Source: an uncultured Prevotellaceae bacterium (lineage in GTDB: Bacteria > Bacteroidota > Bacteroidia > Bacteroidales > Bacteroidaceae). From it: a stretch of 33,475 nucleotides of DNA. The stretch is from NCBI GenBank assembly GCA_946411565.1, contig CAMKEM010000031.1:1-33475 (forward strand), read 5' to 3'. The notes under the pieces were generated by a model, which worked only from the letters and a program-made list of their open reading frames with translations, was not told where the DNA came from and searched no databases. A program made the translations under genes and the position numbers. How positions within the stretch are numbered: the first letter of the stretch is position 1; each line of letters opens with the position of its first letter. Shown here in pieces: positions 32,985 through 33,475 of the stretch.

Positions 32985-33376
32985 AGTTCGCTCCTTTCCT
33001 TGGTCAGTACAGATGATGAGAGATTCTCTTCGATGCTATACCAATGTTGGATGAGTTCTGCACTTGCCTTAATCCACCATGACATAAACTTCTCTGCCTT
33101 GAAGTATTTCAACTTTTCCTCTTCCGTTTTGCCTTGAAGTACATTGGTGATTTTTATCAGGTCCGTCCTGGCAAAGGCCAGAGAGTTTAGGGCATTGACC
33201 TCTTCCTTGGTGAGCCGTTGCCGTGGATGATGCTTTAAGCCCGTCTCCGTGAGATAGCGGTTCAGGCTGATACCGCAGTCCTTGGCAAGTTCTTTGAGTT
33301 TCGACCAGACTTCATCCGTACATCTGAAAGCATGTACTCTGGTCGTCGGTTTCTTGGTTATCTTCTTTTTCTTCAT
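32981..33376 (-). CDS. MobC-like relaxosome accessory protein (ribbon-helix-helix)
   Basis: The 131-residue protein, starting MKKKKITKK at 33376 rather than at the TTG at 33382, has a basic N end followed by a ribbon-helix-helix-like region, RVHAFRCTDEVWSKLKELAK, then DCGISLNRYLTETGL. The C-terminal half (LTKEEVNALNSLAFARTDLI) is typical of Bacteroidales MobA/MobC proteins that bind oriT and help the relaxase nick. Translation is coupled to the relaxase by a 4-base overlap. Confidence 0.75.
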   Translation of the reverse strand: MKKKKITKKPTTRVHAFRCTDEVWSKLKELAKDCGISLNRYLTETGLKHHPRQRLTKEEVNALNSLAFARTDLIKITNVLQGKTEEEKLKYFKAEKFMSWWIKASAELIQHWYSIEENLSSSVLTKERSEL

Positions 33377-33475
33377 TGTCAATAACTTTTAATGAAAGGG
33401 ATGAATACAAAACTGATAAGAAAGAAGGACAAGGTCTGCGAGCCTGCGAGTAGCCCGAGAAACTTTTAGGAGTGC
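33377..33475. other. region upstream of mob genes, possible oriT
   Basis: On the minus strand a CTCGCAG-G-CTCGCAG direct repeat lies around 33435-33450, just before the MobC-like gene, where oriT usually lies in such cassettes. No nick-site consensus or full inverted repeat can be confirmed because the window ends. Confidence 0.25.

Overview
The window reads as a chromosomal stretch of a Bacteroidales bacterium, most likely in or near Prevotellaceae. The grounds are Bacteroidetes-type promoters (a TTTG- or ATTG-like -33 box, 20 bases, then TAnnTTTG), a BspA-type leucine-rich-repeat / BIG2 surface protein with a Prevotella-style C-terminal tail, an hmu haem-uptake operon in the Porphyromonas/Bacteroides order, and a Bacteroides-type mobilisation cassette. 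No rRNA, tRNA or CRISPR array was seen.

Layout. (1) 1-3.3 kb: palindromic repeats and a minus-strand BspA/BIG2 adhesin that has lost its 5' end. (2) 3.7-10.2 kb, an accessory island on the plus strand: a DUF4143-type AAA ATPase, a 1222-residue YobI-like membrane P-loop NTPase, a decayed helicase-associated-domain ORF carrying two amber codons, and a SIR2-like protein. The YobI-like NTPase plus SIR2-like pair is the best candidate here for an undescribed, possibly anti-phage, system. (3) 10.2-11.1 kb: gene-free, with a strong 19-bp stem palindrome, then a promoter and structured leader. (4) 11.1-20.0 kb, plus strand: a haem operon of calycin-like lipoprotein, HmuR TonB receptor, HmuS CobN-like protein, HmuT-like membrane protein, HmuU (ExbB family) and HmuV (DUF2149). 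(5) 20.2-29.2 kb, minus strand: TetR regulator, RND/MMPL transporter, LolA-like periplasmic protein, outer-membrane barrel and two ABC half-transporters, probably one envelope-export operon. (6) 29.4-30.9 kb: enolase with its own promoter and terminator. (7) 31.1 kb to the end: MobC-like protein, relaxase and an accessory membrane protein, the edge of a mobilisable element.

Two things cut across the regions. First, the promoter and leader in front of the hmu operon reappear, in opposite orientation 18 kb away, in front of the TetR/RND operon. Both copies keep the promoter spacing, a hairpin followed by a T-run, and a repeated GCACTCG motif. In the TetR copy a further strong terminator stands before the gene, so a small RNA or an attenuator is plausible. 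Second, several families of GC-rich or low-complexity palindromic repeats sit not only between genes but inside them, in frame: an identical 50-bp repeat codes for the same 17-residue peptide in HmuR and in the RND transporter; another repeat forms part of a signal peptide; simple-sequence repeats form an insert of roughly 55 residues in HmuS. All calls were made by reading sequence and motifs; no homology search or structure prediction was run.
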